The notes below the pieces were generated by a model. That model saw only the letters and a program-made list of their open reading frames with translations. It was not told the origin of the DNA and did not search any database. This document shows, piece by piece, positions 6,232 through 7,099 of a DNA stretch of 7,099 bases (positions are counted from its first letter, which is position 1; every line of letters begins with the position of its first letter). Source of the DNA: SCUN01 sp964343975. GTDB lineage: Bacteria > Acidobacteriota > Vicinamibacteria > Vicinamibacterales > SCN-69-37. The position numbers and the translations under genes are program-made. The stretch spans positions 1 to 7,099 of the forward strand of contig CAYFLU010000170.1 of assembly GCA_964343975.1 (NCBI GenBank), written 5' to 3'.

Positions 6232-7099
6232 CTTGAGCGGTCCGTAGATGATGACGGCTACGAGCGCGCCCCAGAGAGCCAGGCACACTTGCAGCGGGCG
6301 GTCTGACAGCAGCAACTCCGAGGGGTTGCCGTGCTTGTCACCGCGATGAATGAGAAAGAGATAGCGGAAGAGGCCGTACATCGGGAGCGGCAGAGTGAGC
6401 AGGAGATGGTCGGTTCCGAACTTCGCGACCGTCTCGGCGCTGATCGTGTAGAAGGCGTAGGCCAGGAGCGTGCACGCCATCACGACCGTCAACATCTGGT
6501 CGAGCATCGGCAGGGTGTAGTGCTCGAGACTCGGCCGATGAGAGGTCGCGCTGCCGGCGAGCGCCGCGAGTTCGCCGCGGCGTTTGCCGATCGCGAGAAA
6601 CAGCGCGAGCAGCAGGGTGAGCACGAGCAGCCAGTGACTGAACGGCACATGCAGCACGACGGCGCCGGCCCACGCGCGCAAGACGAAGCCAAACGACAGG
6701 ACCAGCACATCGAGGATGGCCGCGTGCTTCAGCCACTGGGAATAGGCAATCAGGAGCGCCAGATAGGTGGCGCCGATCAGCGCGAAGTCACGGTCGAGGG
6801 CGTAGCCGGCAATCAGGCTCCCAGCGCCGATGAGGAGGGCCGCCGCCCAAGCCACGGGAACGGCGAGCGCACCGGAGGCAATGGGCCGCAGACGCTTGAT
6901 CGGGTGATGGCGGTCAGCCTCGCGGTCCTGAATGTCGTTGATGAGATAGACGACGCCCGACCAGAGACAAAACAGGCCGAAGGCCGCAGCGGAGGTGGCC
7001 ACATCTGCAAGATGCAGGAGCTTCTGTCCGAAGATCAGCCCGGCGAAGACCACGAGGTTCTTCGTCCACTGTCCGGGCCGGAGGGCGAGCAGAAGATTG
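6229..7099 (-). CDS. UbiA-family prenyltransferase, decaprenyl-phosphate phosphoribosyltransferase type (5' end beyond window)
   Basis: This is an integral membrane enzyme of the UbiA superfamily, closest by motif to DPPR synthase (mycobacterial Rv3806c type), which transfers 5-phosphoribose from PRPP to polyprenyl phosphate as the first step toward a lipid-linked pentofuranose donor. The Asp-rich motif ND-QD-EAD followed by HP-K--RPIASG lies at 6871-6939; in the family it binds the Mg-diphosphate substrate. Other family-like blocks are SQWLKHAAILDVL, GFVLRAWAGA, LAIGKRRGEL, LPMLDQ, YGLFRYLFL and LLLSDRPL near the C-terminus. Most of the rest is hydrophobic, consistent with several membrane helices. 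The open frame continues upstream of the GTG at 7053 to the window edge, adding NLLLALRPGQWTKNL, a family-typical N-terminal segment. The 7053 codon is therefore internal, and the true start lies outside. At least 289 residues are present and few are missing, since the family is usually near 300. The organism may use it for a different pentose or acceptor than mycobacteria do. The stop is TAA at 6229-6231. Confidence 0.93.
   Translation of the reverse strand, partial: NLLLALRPGQWTKNLVVFAGLIFGQKLLHLADVATSAAAFGLFCLWSGVVYLINDIQDREADRHHPIKRLRPIASGALAVPVAWAAALLIGAGSLIAGYALDRDFALIGATYLALLIAYSQWLKHAAILDVLVLSFGFVLRAWAGAVVLHVPFSHWLLVLTLLLALFLAIGKRRGELAALAGSATSHRPSLEHYTLPMLDQMLTVVMACTLLAYAFYTISAETVAKFGTDHLLLTLPLPMYGLFRYLFLIHRGDKHGNPSELLLSDRPLQVCLALWGALVAVIIYGPLK

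Noticed and set aside
5129..6247. 372-codon open frame on the plus strand opposite the DUF362 gene
   Set aside because: The product is rich in His, Arg, Val and Glu without domain motifs. The opposite strand holds a clear DUF362 protein. Long antisense frames are common in GC-rich coding DNA.
6230..6286. 19-residue N-terminal extension of the DUF362 protein from a start at 6286
   Set aside because: It lies within the prenyltransferase coding region and has shadow-like sequence. The ATG at 6229 makes a standard TAATG coupling junction.
7051..7053. GTG at 7053 as the true start of the prenyltransferase
   Set aside because: The frame continues upstream to the window edge and encodes a family-typical LRPGQWTKN segment, so the codon is internal.

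Overview
The window is a single, tightly packed transcription unit read entirely on the minus strand. It is GC-rich (about 60-65% by eye) and holds six genes plus the start of a seventh. GTG starts, stop/start overlaps and near absence of intergenic DNA point to a high-GC bacterium. The gene mix (a DPPR-synthase-like prenyltransferase, a DUF362 protein, and GT4 glycosyltransferases) resembles surface-glycan loci of environmental Gram-negative lineages such as Acidobacteriota, Myxococcota or Gemmatimonadota. No marker gene here settles the taxon, so this placement is a low-confidence inference.

In transcription order (right to left) the layout is as follows. (1) 7099-6229: a UbiA-superfamily membrane prenyltransferase of the decaprenyl-phosphate phosphoribosyltransferase type, cut at its 5' end by the window edge. 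(2) 6229-4958: a DUF362-domain protein whose ATG overlaps the previous TAA (TAATG). (3) 4965-3985: an unrecognised protein with a helical N-terminal half, a coiled coil, a Pro-rich linker, a run of ten arginines and an acidic tail. (4) 3988-2705: a GT4 glycosyltransferase, called type A here. (5) 2702-1470: a second GT4 of a different subfamily, type B. (6) 1477-401: a second type B enzyme (B'). (7) 377-1: the first 125 codons of a second type A enzyme (A'), running off the left edge.

Junctions between neighbours are 1-nt, 8-nt and 4-nt overlaps, a 2-nt gap, an 8-nt overlap (with the preferred start) and a 23-nt gap. This strongly suggests co-transcription and translational coupling. No promoter, terminator, RNA gene, CRISPR array or mobile element is visible, and no stretch over 300 bases lacks a gene.

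The likely joint role is synthesis of a polyprenyl-linked surface glycan. The UbiA-type enzyme would make a polyprenyl-phosphate-linked pentose donor or intermediate, and the four GT4 enzymes would add successive sugars. The DUF362 and coiled-coil/poly-Arg proteins have no assigned step and are the most interesting parts of the locus. Flippase, polymerase and export genes are not in the window.
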